A program made the translations under genes and the position numbers. Positions 31,566-40,727 of a DNA stretch of 49,245 bases are shown piece by piece. The notes below the pieces were generated by a model that worked only from the letters and a program-made list of their open reading frames with translations, was not told the DNA's origin and did not search any database. This DNA comes from CAYWFP01 sp964457365 (GTDB lineage Bacteria > Planctomycetota > SZUA-567). The stretch's first letter is position 1; every line of letters begins with the position of its first letter. The stretch is taken from NCBI GenBank assembly GCA_964457365.1, contig CAYWFP010000018.1, positions 1 through 49,245 of the forward strand, given 5' to 3'.

Positions 31566-32462
31566 TTAATGCAGCAGGCCCAGGCTCTCGGGCGACACGT
31601 CCTCGGCGGCCTCCTCGATCTCGACGAAGGAGGTCTGCGCCTCGGCGGCCATGACATCCTCCTCGGCGCCGACGGCGAGGACCGAGGAGTCCTCGCCCAT
31701 GCGTGCGGTCTCGACCCGCGGCGCGGCGGCGAAGCCGCCCGAGAGGCGCGAGAGCGAGATGATGAAGCGGACGCTCAGATCCTCCACCTCGCGCAGGATG
31801 ATGTCGGCCTTGCCGCGCAGGTAGTTGTAGAGAATGAGGAAGGGAATGGCGATCATCAGGCCGAAGGCGGTGGTGTAGAGCGCCTGGTAGATGCCCGAGG
31901 CGAAGTTCGCCGGGTTGTCCATGCCCTGCTCGGCGGCGCTGCGGAAGGCGTTGATCATGCCGACGACGGTGCCCAGCAGCCCCACCAGCGGCGCGACCTG
32001 GGCGACGATGCCCACCGGGCGGATGTTGTGCCGCTCGTCCCAGAGCACGCGGCCGAGTTCGTCCTCGAGCACCCGATCGAGCTCCTCGCGCGTGGCCCCT
32101 TCGCGCGCCAGCAGACCGTCCAGCACGCGCGCCAGGGCGGTGCGCCTGCCCGCCAGCACCCCCCGCGCGGACTTGGCCCCGCCTGCGGCGAGTTCCGCCT
32201 GCACCTCCTCGAGCAATCCGTGCGGGACGTGCGCGTTCCGTCGCAGCGCGAAGAGGCGCTCGAGCGCGAAGCTCAGGCCGACGATGGAGGTGACCAGCAG
32301 CACCCACATCATCCCGCCGCCGCTCTCGAAGGTGCCGAGCACCGTCTCCAGCGCCGACGTCGACGCCACGGCCTCCGTTTCCGGCGCACTCGGTTCGGCG
32401 AGGGACACCGAGGCCACCCCCAGCGTCAGCATCAACAGCAGGCTCCACCGCATGCGCGTCAT
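31566..32462 (-). CDS. exbB: ExbB/TolQ/MotA family proton channel protein
   Basis: A 298-residue protein with a signal-like first hydrophobic stretch (SLLLMLTLGVASVSLA) and three further membrane segments: MMWVLLVTSIVGLSFALERL, VGIVAQVAPLVGLLGTVVGM and ALYTTAFGLMIAIPFLILYNYL. The last two carry the conserved P-x-x-G-L-L-G-T-V and T-x-x-G-L-x-x-A-I-P signatures of MotA/TolQ/ExbB channels. The acidic C-terminus (about 240-298) is longer than in E. coli ExbB. Its ATG overlaps the stop of the small membrane gene by one base. An N-terminal secretory stretch is common in ExbB proteins of PVC and related bacteria. Confidence 0.93.
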   Translation of the reverse strand: MTRMRWSLLLMLTLGVASVSLAEPSAPETEAVASTSALETVLGTFESGGGMMWVLLVTSIVGLSFALERLFALRRNAHVPHGLLEEVQAELAAGGAKSARGVLAGRRTALARVLDGLLAREGATREELDRVLEDELGRVLWDERHNIRPVGIVAQVAPLVGLLGTVVGMINAFRSAAEQGMDNPANFASGIYQALYTTAFGLMIAIPFLILYNYLRGKADIILREVEDLSVRFIISLSRLSGGFAAAPRVETARMGEDSSVLAVGAEEDVMAAEAQTSFVEIEEAAEDVSPESLGLLH

Positions 32463-32650
32463 TACTCGTCCTCCAGTTCCGGCAGAAGCGCCACCTCCTC
32501 CACGGGCGCTTCCGGCGCCTCGGCCGCCCGGATCGGCGCCGGCGCGGGCGCGTACAAGAAGGGCAGCAGTTCGTGCGCGCAGGCCAGCACCAGCAGCCCC
32601 GTCAGTACCGCCGCCACGCCGAGCAGCATCCCCTGGGTCGATTCCTTCAC
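32462..32650 (-). CDS. Small single-span membrane protein
   Basis: 62 residues: one membrane span (GMLLGVAAVLTGLLVLACAHELLPFLY) followed by a Pro/Ala/Glu-rich tail ending ELPELEDE-like (EEVALLPELEDE). The start is GTG with GGGAG seven bases before it. The stop and the exbB ATG overlap, so it is translated with exbB and may be a subunit or assembly factor of the ExbBD complex. Family unknown. Confidence 0.65.
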   Translation of the reverse strand: MKESTQGMLLGVAAVLTGLLVLACAHELLPFLYAPAPAPIRAAEAPEAPVEEVALLPELEDE

Positions 32651-32713
32651 CGTAGACTCCCTCCCCCGTGCACGTTCGCGGCGACCGATCGGGAAGCCGC
32701 CCGCGTCTTCGAC

Positions 32714-32772
32714 TTAGGATCTGTTAAGCAATAAGTTCGGGATTTCTGAAATTATTACTTAACTGGTCCTTA
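32714..32772. repeat. 59-bp palindromic element, copy 2
   Basis: Same length and layout as the element at 428-486, with six substitutions that slightly weaken the terminal arms (TTAGGATCTGTT / AACTGGTCCTTA) but leave the inner stem and the centre CGGGATTTCTGAAA nearly intact. It lies 15 bases after the stop of the TPR gene and 63 bases before the start of the small membrane protein on the same strand. It may act as a partial terminator or RNA-stability element there. Confidence 0.82.
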
Positions 32773-32787
32773 CCGGCCGTCGCGGCC

Positions 32788-35700
32788 TTATCCGCTCAGT
32801 TGCGCCAGCAGCGCCTTGGCCTCGGCCGCCGCGGGCGTATACCCGTAGCGGCGGATGATGCGCTCCAGGTCGGCCTTGGCCTTGTCGGGCTGGCCGAGTT
32901 CGATCGAGGCGCGGCTGGCGCGCAGCAAAGCCATCGCCGCCACCTCCGCCCATTGCGAGTGGAAGACGTCGACCTTGCGGAACTCCTCGCGCGCGCGCTC
33001 CCACGCCTCGCGCCGGAAAGCGATCATGCCCAGGCCGTAACGCGCCTTGGCGGCGGCCTCGCCGGCGTACTCGCCGGACTTGGCGGCGAGGAAGAACGTC
33101 TCGGCATCGGCGTAGGCGTCGAGTTGCAGCAGCGCCTGCCCCGCGCCCCAGTTGGCCTCGTGAACCAGCTCGCCCTCGGGGTACTTCGCCAGGAACGCCT
33201 TGAAGGTCGCCAGCGCCGCGGCGGCCTCGCCCTGTTCGAGCTGGCAGACGCCCTTGCCGTAGACGGCGCTGCGGGCGACCGCCTCCCCGGTGGCCGCCGA
33301 GAGGGCGTGCTCGTAGAGGCGGACGGCGGTGGGATAGTCCTCGAACTCGCGCCGGAGCTCCCCCGCGCGCATGGCGCACTCGGGAAGAAGCGCGCTCTGC
33401 GGATGATGCCGCACCAGGCTCTCGAAGGCGTTCAACGCCAGCCGCTTGGCTTCCTTCTCCCGCTCCCCCAGCGCGGCGCGCTCCCCGGGCGCGGCCGCGC
33501 GCGCCTGTTTCGCGTACTGCCGCGCCAGGCGCAGGTGGCACCAGCCCAGGCGGTAGCGGGCCTTGTCGGCGACGTCGCCGGCGGCGCGCTTCTCCGCCGC
33601 TTCCAGCGCCTTGCGATACTGCTCGAGCGCGTCCTCGTAGCGCCGGCGGTCGTAGGAGACCTCCCCGAGGCGCAGCCAGACCGCGTCGATGTAGGAAAAG
33701 TCCGGCTGCTCGCGGGTCAGGCGCTTGAGCACCTTGGCCATGTTGTCCTCGTCGGCGCGGGCGGCCTGCTCGAGCTCATCCCACTTGGCCTTCCACTCGC
33801 GCGCGCTTACCTTTCTGGCGCCGGCCAGGGATTCGAGGTCGCTCTCGCCCACGAGCGCGCGGTACTTCGCCTCGGCTTTTCCGGCGGCCTCGAACTTGGG
33901 CTTGGAGACGCCCCACCACGCCCAGCTCAGCGCGTAGAGCGCCTCGGGCGTCTCCGGGCACTCGGGCTTCTCGTGCAGCAGGTTGGTCAACTCCAGCACC
34001 GCGTCGCGGTGACGGCCCATGGCGTCGAGGATGCGCGCCTTCTCGATGCGCGCGCGCGCGGCGAAGGAACTGCGCGGGTGGTCGGCGAGGATCGCCTCGG
34101 CGTCGGCGAGGGCGGTGTCGTACTCCCGGGCCTCGCGCTTGTCGCTGGCCAGCAGGTACAGCGCGTCGGGGCGGTAGGTGCTTTCGGGGAAGGCGTCGAC
34201 GAGACGCTGGAAGAGCTCGCGCGCCCGGTCCGTATCGCCCAGGTCGCGCCGGCACCACGCCGCGCCGAAGAGCGCCGCGTCGGCGAACTCGCCTTTCGGA
34301 TCGGCCTTGTAAGCGGCCTGGTAGTCCGCGAGCGCCTCGGTCCGCTTGCCCTGCGCGTACAACGCCTCGCCGCGATAGTAGAGCGCCACCGGCGCCAGCG
34401 GGTCGTCGCGGCGCTGAGCCAGGAACGCTCCCAGCCGCCCGAGCGCCTCCTCCAGCAGCTTCGCCCGCGCTTCTCCGGCGGCGAGTTGCTGCGCGCGCAA
34501 CAGTTTGACCACGCCGATGCGGCAGCGCGCGTGGCGGGCGGCCTCGTCGTTGGCGCGGCCGGCACCGTCGCCGACGGCCTGGAGCGCCCGGGCGTAACCT
34601 TCCTCGGCCCGCTCGTAGCGCTTGTCCAACTCGGCCATCTCCGCGGTGCGCAGATGCGCCAGCGCCACCTGCGGGCTCTCGGGATACTCCGCGATCAGCC
34701 GGGCGTAGAAACTGCGCGCGGCGTCGCGGTTCTCGTCGGGGTAGAAGGATTCGCCGAGGCGGAAGAGGCTGTCGGCGGCCAGTTCGCGCGCCTTCTCCGC
34801 CAGCCCCGGCGCGGGCTGGCCGGCTTCGTCGCGGAAGCTTTGCGCCCAGGCCGGGCCCTTGTCGGCGATCCAGGTATAGGCCAGGCGGCTCTTCTGCTTC
34901 TTCCCCAGCGCCCACTGGCACTCGGCCATGGCGTAGGCCGCCTGCAGGCGCAGCCGGCTCTTGGGGTACTGGCGCAGCAACTCGCGGATGGTCGTGGCGG
35001 CCTTGTCGTACTCCTCGTTCTGCGACCGCGCCAGGGCCAGGTGATAGAGCGCGTACGGCGCGAAGCGGTGGTCGGGCCACTGGCGGTGCATGCTGGCGAA
35101 GACCTGCGCCGCGCGCTCGAAGTCGCGCAGGTCGAGGTAGGTCTCGCCGAGGAACATCGCCGTCTCCGGCGCGCTCTCGCCGACGGACGGCTCGTTCAGC
35201 GCCTCGGTGAAGAGGCGGACCGCTTCGCGCAGTCCGGCCGCGCGCGCCTCGCCGCCGGCCTTCCGGGCCGCGTCGCGTTTGATCTCCGCGAGGCGGAAGA
35301 GGGCCTTGCCGCGGCGGGGATGCCCCTCGGCGGCGGCGACGGCGGCGAACTGGACCTCGGCCTTCTCCGGCTTGCCGGCCTCGCGGAAGGCGCTGCCGGC
35401 GTCGTAGAGCGCGCTCAACGCCTGCGCGCGGTCCTCGCCGCAGAGGCGCGAGGCCTCGATAAAGCCCCGCGCGGCGTCGACGAGCTTGCCCTCGGCGTAG
35501 TCGCACCAGGCGATGCCGCTGCGCGCCTCGGCGAGGTGGTCGCTCCGGGGATACTCCGCGACCACGACCTCGAAGGCCTGCCGCGCGCGCGGGTACGCCT
35601 CCTGCCAGTACCAGCTCTCGGCCAAAAAGTACTGCGCCTCGGCCGCGCGCCGGTCGTCCTTCGCCTCGGCGAGGAACTTGCCGAAGAACTCGACCGCGCG

Positions 35701-36321
35701 GGCGTAGTCCTGCCGATCGTAGCCGGCGAAGCCGGCGCCGTACAGCACGTCCGGCACGCGCTTGCTCGCCGGATAGCGCAGCAGAAACGCCTCGAAATCC
35801 TTCAGCGCCGCTTCGTACGCGGCCGCCTCCTCCTCGCCGCGGCCGGCCTTGGCGTGGGCGTTCATCAGCCGCGCCTGGGCCTCGCCGCGCCACAACAGCG
35901 CCTCCTCCGTATCCGGCGAGCGCGGGAAGTTCTTAAGCAGCATGGTATAGAGCTCGATCGCCTGGCCGAAGCGCCCGACCTTGAACGCGGCATGCCCGCC
36001 GCTGATCATGGCTTCGGCGCGGAGCTTCTCCCGGGCATTCGGGTACTGTTTCAAGAGGCGCAGGTACGCGTCGGCCGCGGAGGCGTCTTTCTGCTGGTTG
36101 GAGAAACAGACCGCCATCAGCGACATCGCCTCGGGCGCGCGCGGGTGGTCCGGATGCGTCTGGACGAAAGCGGCGAATTTCTGCGCGGCGATATCGTAGT
36201 CGCGACGCTCGACAACGAGGGTGCGCGCGTAGATGAAGTTCTCCTCGGCCTCGTCCTGCGCCTGCGTCAGCGGGCAGAACGCCATGATGGCCGGAAGCGT
36301 CAACCAGAACCGGAAACGCAT
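32788..36321 (-). CDS. Large secreted tetratricopeptide-repeat protein
   Basis: A 1177-residue product: signal peptide (MRFRFWLTLPAIMAFCPLTQA) followed almost entirely by TPR and Sel1/YbgF-like helical pairs with the A-x-x-x-Y/F and E-x-x-P signatures, for example FAAFVQTHPDHPRAPEAMSLMA, FLAEYPRS-type turns and ALYHLALARS. I estimate over 20 repeats. The last few units extend to the C-terminus. Such proteins are scaffolds in the periplasm. ATG 36321 is fixed by AAGGAG; further upstream sequence gives no leader. It is the first gene of the exbB/exbD/VWA block, which suggests it organises that machine, as YbgF/CpoB does for Tol-Pal. Confidence 0.85.
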   Translation of the reverse strand: MRFRFWLTLPAIMAFCPLTQAQDEAEENFIYARTLVVERRDYDIAAQKFAAFVQTHPDHPRAPEAMSLMAVCFSNQQKDASAADAYLRLLKQYPNAREKLRAEAMISGGHAAFKVGRFGQAIELYTMLLKNFPRSPDTEEALLWRGEAQARLMNAHAKAGRGEEEAAAYEAALKDFEAFLLRYPASKRVPDVLYGAGFAGYDRQDYARAVEFFGKFLAEAKDDRRAAEAQYFLAESWYWQEAYPRARQAFEVVVAEYPRSDHLAEARSGIAWCDYAEGKLVDAARGFIEASRLCGEDRAQALSALYDAGSAFREAGKPEKAEVQFAAVAAAEGHPRRGKALFRLAEIKRDAARKAGGEARAAGLREAVRLFTEALNEPSVGESAPETAMFLGETYLDLRDFERAAQVFASMHRQWPDHRFAPYALYHLALARSQNEEYDKAATTIRELLRQYPKSRLRLQAAYAMAECQWALGKKQKSRLAYTWIADKGPAWAQSFRDEAGQPAPGLAEKARELAADSLFRLGESFYPDENRDAARSFYARLIAEYPESPQVALAHLRTAEMAELDKRYERAEEGYARALQAVGDGAGRANDEAARHARCRIGVVKLLRAQQLAAGEARAKLLEEALGRLGAFLAQRRDDPLAPVALYYRGEALYAQGKRTEALADYQAAYKADPKGEFADAALFGAAWCRRDLGDTDRARELFQRLVDAFPESTYRPDALYLLASDKREAREYDTALADAEAILADHPRSSFAARARIEKARILDAMGRHRDAVLELTNLLHEKPECPETPEALYALSWAWWGVSKPKFEAAGKAEAKYRALVGESDLESLAGARKVSAREWKAKWDELEQAARADEDNMAKVLKRLTREQPDFSYIDAVWLRLGEVSYDRRRYEDALEQYRKALEAAEKRAAGDVADKARYRLGWCHLRLARQYAKQARAAAPGERAALGEREKEAKRLALNAFESLVRHHPQSALLPECAMRAGELRREFEDYPTAVRLYEHALSAATGEAVARSAVYGKGVCQLEQGEAAAALATFKAFLAKYPEGELVHEANWGAGQALLQLDAYADAETFFLAAKSGEYAGEAAAKARYGLGMIAFRREAWERAREEFRKVDVFHSQWAEVAAMALLRASRASIELGQPDKAKADLERIIRRYGYTPAAAEAKALLAQLSG

Positions 36322-36429
36322 GCGATATACTCCTTGTCCGAGCCAGCCCCGCGTGCGCCGGGGCACCGCATCGGATTCAACCGAAACCGGATCTCGAATC
36401 ACCTGCACCTCATATAGATACGTGCATCA

Positions 36430-36458
36430 ATCATACGAAAACGGGGTACGCGTTTGAA
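36430..36458 (-). promoter_or_regulatory. Promoter of the TPR-exbBD-VWA block
   Basis: On the minus strand TTCAAA (36453-36458), 17 bases, TATGAT (36430-36435), about 100 bases before the TPR start codon. Between this and the cold-shock promoter at 36656 no gene or other signal is apparent. Confidence 0.5.
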
Positions 36459-36655
36459 GAAAATCCTGCCGTGGAAGAAAAAAATCCAACCCGTTGCCGA
36501 AGCTGGAATAACAACGTTATCAACCAGCGCCGAATAGTCGCCCCGCCCGCTGGGCGCCCACCCCACAACATCTTCAACAACAGCGAGTTATACATATCAT
36601 ATCGACCGATCCGGTGGCCTTGCCGCAGGTTTTGCCCCTGCCGAATCGGTTTCTA

Positions 36656-36684
36656 TTGACTTTCCGATTCCGAGACGGTTTAAT
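36656..36684 (+). promoter_or_regulatory. Promoter of the cold-shock gene
   Basis: TTGACT (36656-36661), 17 bases, TTTAAT (36679-36684). The transcript would have a leader of about 100 bases, as is common in cold-shock genes; a small hairpin CTGCCGCGACAG lies just before the ribosome site. Confidence 0.7.
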
Positions 36685-36792
36685 TATGGTCGTGTGCATG
36701 TAGCGGGTTGTGTCCCTCGGGCCTGTTACGGAATTGCGTATTCAGGGGGAAGGAATGACCCTGCCGCGACAGGGGAGAACAAGGAGTTGGTT

Positions 36793-36996
36793 GTGGCAAC
36801 AGGCACGGTGAAGTGGTTCAGCGATCAGAAGGGCTACGGATTCATCATTCCCGAGGACGGCGGAGCGGACCTTTTCGTCCATTACTCCAACATCACGGGG
36901 GACGGATTCAAAACGCTGAAGGAGAACCAGAAGGTCGAATTCACGCCCGCCGAGGGGCGGAAAGGCCCGGAAGCGACCGAGGTCCGCCCGCTGTAA
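36793..36996 (+). CDS. csp: Cold-shock domain protein (CspA family)
   Basis: A 67-residue OB-fold single-stranded nucleic-acid-binding protein. RNP1 is KGYGFI and RNP2 is LFVHYSNI; the start VATGTVKWFSDQKGYGF and end KVEFTPAEGRKGPEATEV are canonical. GTG 36793 is preceded by AAGGAG with seven bases; the in-frame sequence farther upstream is leader, not protein. It stands alone with its own promoter and terminator. Role: RNA chaperone in cold or stationary growth. Confidence 0.94.
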   Translation: MATGTVKWFSDQKGYGFIIPEDGGADLFVHYSNITGDGFKTLKENQKVEFTPAEGRKGPEATEVRPL

Positions 36997-37023
36997 GACG
37001 AACCATTACTTCACGACAACCCG

Positions 37024-37055
37024 AACAGCCCCGCCGCAAGGCGGGGCTGTTCTTT
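37024..37055 (+). terminator. Terminator after the cold-shock gene
   Basis: AACAGCCCCGCC (37024-37035) pairs perfectly with GGCGGGGCTGTT (37040-37051) around a GCAA tetraloop, followed by CTTTG. The stem is strong and the T-run short. The convergent oleD gene ends 60 bases beyond. Confidence 0.75.
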
Positions 37056-37113
37056 GCGACGCGGCGCCGCGGGTCGGTGCCGGAAGGACAGTCGCCCGAA
37101 TGCGAGCCCCGCA

Positions 37114-38109
37114 TCATTCCCCTGCCGCTCTCCACCATGTTCCCAACCTCTTGAGCCCCTCTTCGACGTCGACGCGCGGCGTCCAGCCCAGTTCGCGCCT
37201 TGCCCTGGAGATATCGAACCAATGGCTCGTCGCCAGTTGCAGGGCCAGAAACCGCGTCATCGGCGGCTCGCTTGTTACATGCAAGAGCGTATAGACGATT
37301 TCCAGCAGCGCGCCGAGGCGGCAGGCCGTCGAGAGAGAAACGGATTTCTTCACGCGCGGCGCACCGCACGCGTCGAGGATGCGGTCGATGAACGCCCAGC
37401 AGTCGACCGGTTCGGCCTCGTTGATGAAATACGCCCGCCCGCGGACGGGCGATCCGGCGACCAACCGGTCGCAGGCGCAGAGATGCCCCTCGGCGACGTT
37501 CTCGACGTAACTGACGCCGATACGGTTTTCTCCGGAGCCGATACGGCGCAGCCTGCCGCGCCGCGCGCGCGCGACGATGCGCGGCACGAGATTCGTGTCG
37601 CCCGGTCCCCAGATCAGATGCGGGCGCAGCGAGCAAGTCATCAAGTCCTCGCCGTTGGCCCGCAACACCATCCGTTCGGCCTCGGCCTTGGTCGCGGCGT
37701 AATGGGTGAGGTGGCGCGGCGGATACGGCAGCGACTCGTTGCCGTTCTCGATCGGCTCGCGCCCGTAGACGACGCTGGGGGTGCTGGTATAGACCAGCCT
37801 CGGCACCGCGTGCGCGCGGCAGCCGGCGAGAACGTTCCTCGTGCCGATGACGTTGGCGCGGCAGTAGTCCGCGCGCGCGCCCCAGATGCCGGCCTTGGCC
37901 GCGACATGGAAGACCGCGTCCACGCCCGCACACGCTTTCCGCACGGCCGCGGCATCGGCCAGGTCGCCTCGCACCGTCTCGACGCCTTGCGCGCGCAGAT
38001 CCGGGTAATCGCGCCGGCCCAGCACGCGCACCGTTTCGCCCCGCCGCCGCAATTGCTCGACGAGGTGCCGCCCGAGAAAGCCGCCGCCGCCGGTGACCAG
38101 CATCGTCAC
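37114..38109 (-). CDS. oleD: OleD: NAD(P)H-dependent 2-alkyl-3-ketoacid reductase
   Basis: A 331-residue short-chain dehydrogenase of the 3-beta-hydroxysteroid dehydrogenase-like group. Rossmann motif LVTGGGGFLGRH at the start, YTSTPSVVYG with the catalytic Ser/Thr region and Tyr-Lys in HYAATKAEAE. In olefin synthesis OleD reduces the 2-alkyl-3-ketoacid made by OleA to the beta-hydroxy acid. It overlaps oleC: GTG 38109 shares four bases (GTGA) with the oleC stop and has GGAG eight bases before it; ATG 38103 is the alternative. The gene order places it last in the operon. Confidence 0.9.
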   Translation of the reverse strand: MTMLVTGGGGFLGRHLVEQLRRRGETVRVLGRRDYPDLRAQGVETVRGDLADAAAVRKACAGVDAVFHVAAKAGIWGARADYCRANVIGTRNVLAGCRAHAVPRLVYTSTPSVVYGREPIENGNESLPYPPRHLTHYAATKAEAERMVLRANGEDLMTCSLRPHLIWGPGDTNLVPRIVARARRGRLRRIGSGENRIGVSYVENVAEGHLCACDRLVAGSPVRGRAYFINEAEPVDCWAFIDRILDACGAPRVKKSVSLSTACRLGALLEIVYTLLHVTSEPPMTRFLALQLATSHWFDISRARRELGWTPRVDVEEGLKRLGTWWRAAGE

Positions 38110-39839
38110 GAGAGGCGCTCCGCAGCCCAGACGGCGAGTTTCTCCCGGAAGATCTTGGCGTTGTGGCGGATATCGACCGGGAACGCGGGATGGAAGAGAA
38201 TACGCCCGATCCCGCGGGTGTGCTCGTATTCGGCGCCGATCTCCCGCAATTCCTCGCGCAGCGCCGTCTCGTTCATCGCCTTCTCGGGATGTTGTTCGAC
38301 GATCAGCACCGGCTCCTGCTGCGGGGGAGTGCCGATGCCGACGAGCGCGGTGCGCTTCACCGCCGGGTGCCGGTTGAAGATCGCCTCGCAGCAGACGGTG
38401 TAGAGCGTACCCGAGGGCGTCCGCACGCGGTGGGCCTTGCGCCCGCAGTACCAGATGCGGCCGGGCTCGTCCTTGTAGCCCACATCGCCCATGCGGTGCC
38501 AGAAGCCGGTCGCGTCGGGGATCTTGGCCAAACGCGTAGCCTCTTCGTTTCGATAGTAGCGCTTGGTCACCGCCGGCCCGCGGACGACGATCTCGCCGAT
38601 CTCGTTCGCCGACAGGATCCGTTCCTCCCGCCAGCCCCCGATGGGGCCGTCGTCGATGGGGATGATCTCCACGCGCACGCCGTGCACCTCCCGCCCGACG
38701 CAGAAGCCCTTGCCCGCCGCGGTGAGTTCGGCCGTCTTCTCCAGCACCTCGCCGCCGGCCATGTCCGAGACCGGCAGGGCCTCGGTGGCGCCGTAGGGCG
38801 TATGCGTCTGGGCGCCCGCGGGCAGAACCTCCTCGAGCAGCGTCCGGTGGATCGCCACCGGCACCGGCGCGCCGGCCATGAGCACCTTGCGCAACGTCTC
38901 CAGCCGGATCCCTTCCCGCGCGCAGTAGTCGGCCACGCGCCCCCAGAGCGCCGGGGAGCCGAAGCTGAAGGTGCAGTCGTGCGCGCGGAGCGCCTCGACG
39001 ATCGCCCGCGGATCCACCTCCGCCGGCCGCGTCGGATCCATGCGCGGAATCACCACGGTCATCCCCAGCGCCACCGAGAAGAGCCCGAACGCGGGGAAGG
39101 TCGGCAGGTCAATGTCATCGCCGCCGATGCCGTAGGTCTGCCGGATCAGCTCGCACTGCGCGTCGAACATGCCGTGCTCGTACTCCACGCCCTTGGCCGG
39201 GCCGGTGCTGCCGGTGGTGAAAAGCACCGCCGCCAGGTGCCCCGGCCGCGTCGGCGAGAGCGGCAGGGCCTCGTCGCGCCGGTCGCGCAGCTTCCTGAGC
39301 GCATACCCGCCCCAGAGCCAGCGCCGCCCGACGGTGACCCAATGCAGGAGCGAGCGGAACGCCCCGGGCTTGAGCAGCCGCACCCAGTGCGCCAGCGGCG
39401 TGCCGATCATCGCCTCGGGCTGCGCGGCCTCGATGCAGCGCAACAACCGGTCGATGCCCATGCCCGGATCGATCAGCACCGGCACCGCGCCGGTCTTCCA
39501 GAGCGCGAAGAGGACGGTGTAGAAGTCGATACCCGGACGCAGCATCACCAGCGTGCGCACGCCGCGCACCAGGCCGATGCGCTCGAAGCCGCGCGCGCAG
39601 GCGTCGCTCTCGCGGTCGAGATCGCGGAAGGTGATACGCTCGTAGACGAGCCGGCCGAACCAGTCGCGCCCGCGCGGTGCGCGCACCGCGTCCTTCCGCG
39701 GGTGCGTCTCGGCGCACCGGCGCAGGCGCATGGCGATATTGCAGAGCTCGTCGCTGGCGGGCATCTCGCGCTCCATCTGCGCATTCCACAGACGCAGCAC
39801 GTTGGTCGTCGGCCCGGGTGTGAAGTCCTTGTCCAGCAC
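38106..39839 (-). CDS. oleC: OleC: beta-lactone synthetase (AMP-forming)
   Basis: A 577-residue acyl-adenylate enzyme (ANL superfamily). The phosphate-binding loop is VLFTTGSTGPAKGVEYEH, the adenine-site motif is PYGATEALP, and MGDVGYKDEPGRIWYCGRKAHRV contains the hinge. In the ole pathway OleC converts the beta-hydroxy acid to a cis-beta-lactone using ATP. GTG 39839 lies two bases after the oleB stop with GAGGAC eight bases before it. An internal ATG at 39776 is a possible later start, since the first recognisable family residues (ELCNIAMRLRRCAETHP) come after it. Confidence 0.93.
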   Translation of the reverse strand: MLDKDFTPGPTTNVLRLWNAQMEREMPASDELCNIAMRLRRCAETHPRKDAVRAPRGRDWFGRLVYERITFRDLDRESDACARGFERIGLVRGVRTLVMLRPGIDFYTVLFALWKTGAVPVLIDPGMGIDRLLRCIEAAQPEAMIGTPLAHWVRLLKPGAFRSLLHWVTVGRRWLWGGYALRKLRDRRDEALPLSPTRPGHLAAVLFTTGSTGPAKGVEYEHGMFDAQCELIRQTYGIGGDDIDLPTFPAFGLFSVALGMTVVIPRMDPTRPAEVDPRAIVEALRAHDCTFSFGSPALWGRVADYCAREGIRLETLRKVLMAGAPVPVAIHRTLLEEVLPAGAQTHTPYGATEALPVSDMAGGEVLEKTAELTAAGKGFCVGREVHGVRVEIIPIDDGPIGGWREERILSANEIGEIVVRGPAVTKRYYRNEEATRLAKIPDATGFWHRMGDVGYKDEPGRIWYCGRKAHRVRTPSGTLYTVCCEAIFNRHPAVKRTALVGIGTPPQQEPVLIVEQHPEKAMNETALREELREIGAEYEHTRGIGRILFHPAFPVDIRHNAKIFREKLAVWAAERLS

Positions 39840-39841
39840 AG

Positions 39842-40723
39842 TCAGTCGTCCTCGTCCAGGAACGCGGCGATGCGCGCCAGCGCGGGGTCCCCGACATCCT
39901 CCAGAACGTAATGCCCCGCGTCGTACTCCTCCGTGGCCGCCTGCGGAAACGCCGCCTTCCAGTGCCGCAGAAACGCCGGCGTGAAGCACCAGTCCCGCAT
40001 GCCCCATAGTAACAGCATCCGCGCCGGACGCAATGAGGCGAGTTTGTTTTCGATATCCGCCAGCACCGCGTGGCTGGGCGCCTCCGCGTGCAGCGGGATG
40101 TCCTGGACGAAACGCAGAATGCCGATGCGACTGGCCCATGAATCGTACGGAAACAGGTAGCCCGCCTTGACTTGCGGCGCAAGCGGCCGCAAGGTGGTCA
40201 TGCGCGTGGCCGCCAGGACGAAACCGTTAAGGCCCCGCACCGCCAGCGCCCCCAGAAACGGCCAGCGGCAGACAGCGATGCGCCGCGGGATGCGTCCGCC
40301 CGGAAACGCGGCCGTGTTCATCACCACCAACGACCGCACGCGCCGCGGATGGCGCACCGCCCAGCCGCAGCCGACAGCACCGCCCCAGTCGTGCACGACC
40401 AGGTCGACCGGCTCGTCTTCACCGAGCGTCGCCGCGAGCAGGTTTTCGAGGTTGTCGATATGCCTCTTTAATGTATAGGGATATGCCTGCGGCTTCTGCG
40501 AGAGGCCCATGCCGACATGGTCGGGCACGAGGCAGCGCCGCGTCGGCGCCAGGACGCGCACCAGATCGCGGTAAAGAAACGACCAGCTCGGGTTGCCGTG
40601 CAGCATCACCACCGGCGCGCCCCGCCCTTCGTCGAGGTAATGCATGCGCGCGTCGATCACGTCGCGATAACGGGAGACGAAGGGGTACAACTCGCCGAGG
40701 GCCTGGTGCACGTCGCGCGTCAT
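39842..40723 (-). CDS. oleB: OleB: beta-lactone decarboxylase (alpha/beta hydrolase)
   Basis: A 293-residue alpha/beta-hydrolase of the haloalkane-dehalogenase-like group. The oxyanion/halide region is VMLHGNPSWSFLYRDL, the nucleophile elbow VVHDWGGAVG holds Asp112, and the catalytic His is in DAGHYVLED near residue 270. OleB decarboxylates the cis-beta-lactone to the final cis-olefin. It is separated from oleA by four bases and from oleC by two, so all three are one transcript. Unlike the oleBC fusions of some actinobacteria, B and C are separate here. Confidence 0.92.
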   Translation of the reverse strand: MTRDVHQALGELYPFVSRYRDVIDARMHYLDEGRGAPVVMLHGNPSWSFLYRDLVRVLAPTRRCLVPDHVGMGLSQKPQAYPYTLKRHIDNLENLLAATLGEDEPVDLVVHDWGGAVGCGWAVRHPRRVRSLVVMNTAAFPGGRIPRRIAVCRWPFLGALAVRGLNGFVLAATRMTTLRPLAPQVKAGYLFPYDSWASRIGILRFVQDIPLHAEAPSHAVLADIENKLASLRPARMLLLWGMRDWCFTPAFLRHWKAAFPQAATEEYDAGHYVLEDVGDPALARIAAFLDEDD

Positions 40724-40727
40724 GATC

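Noticed and set aside
32800..36417. Plus-strand open frame of 1205 codons opposite the TPR gene
   Set aside because: Antisense frame of a repeat-rich gene; no recognisable motif, whereas the minus strand shows signal peptide and TPR periodicity.
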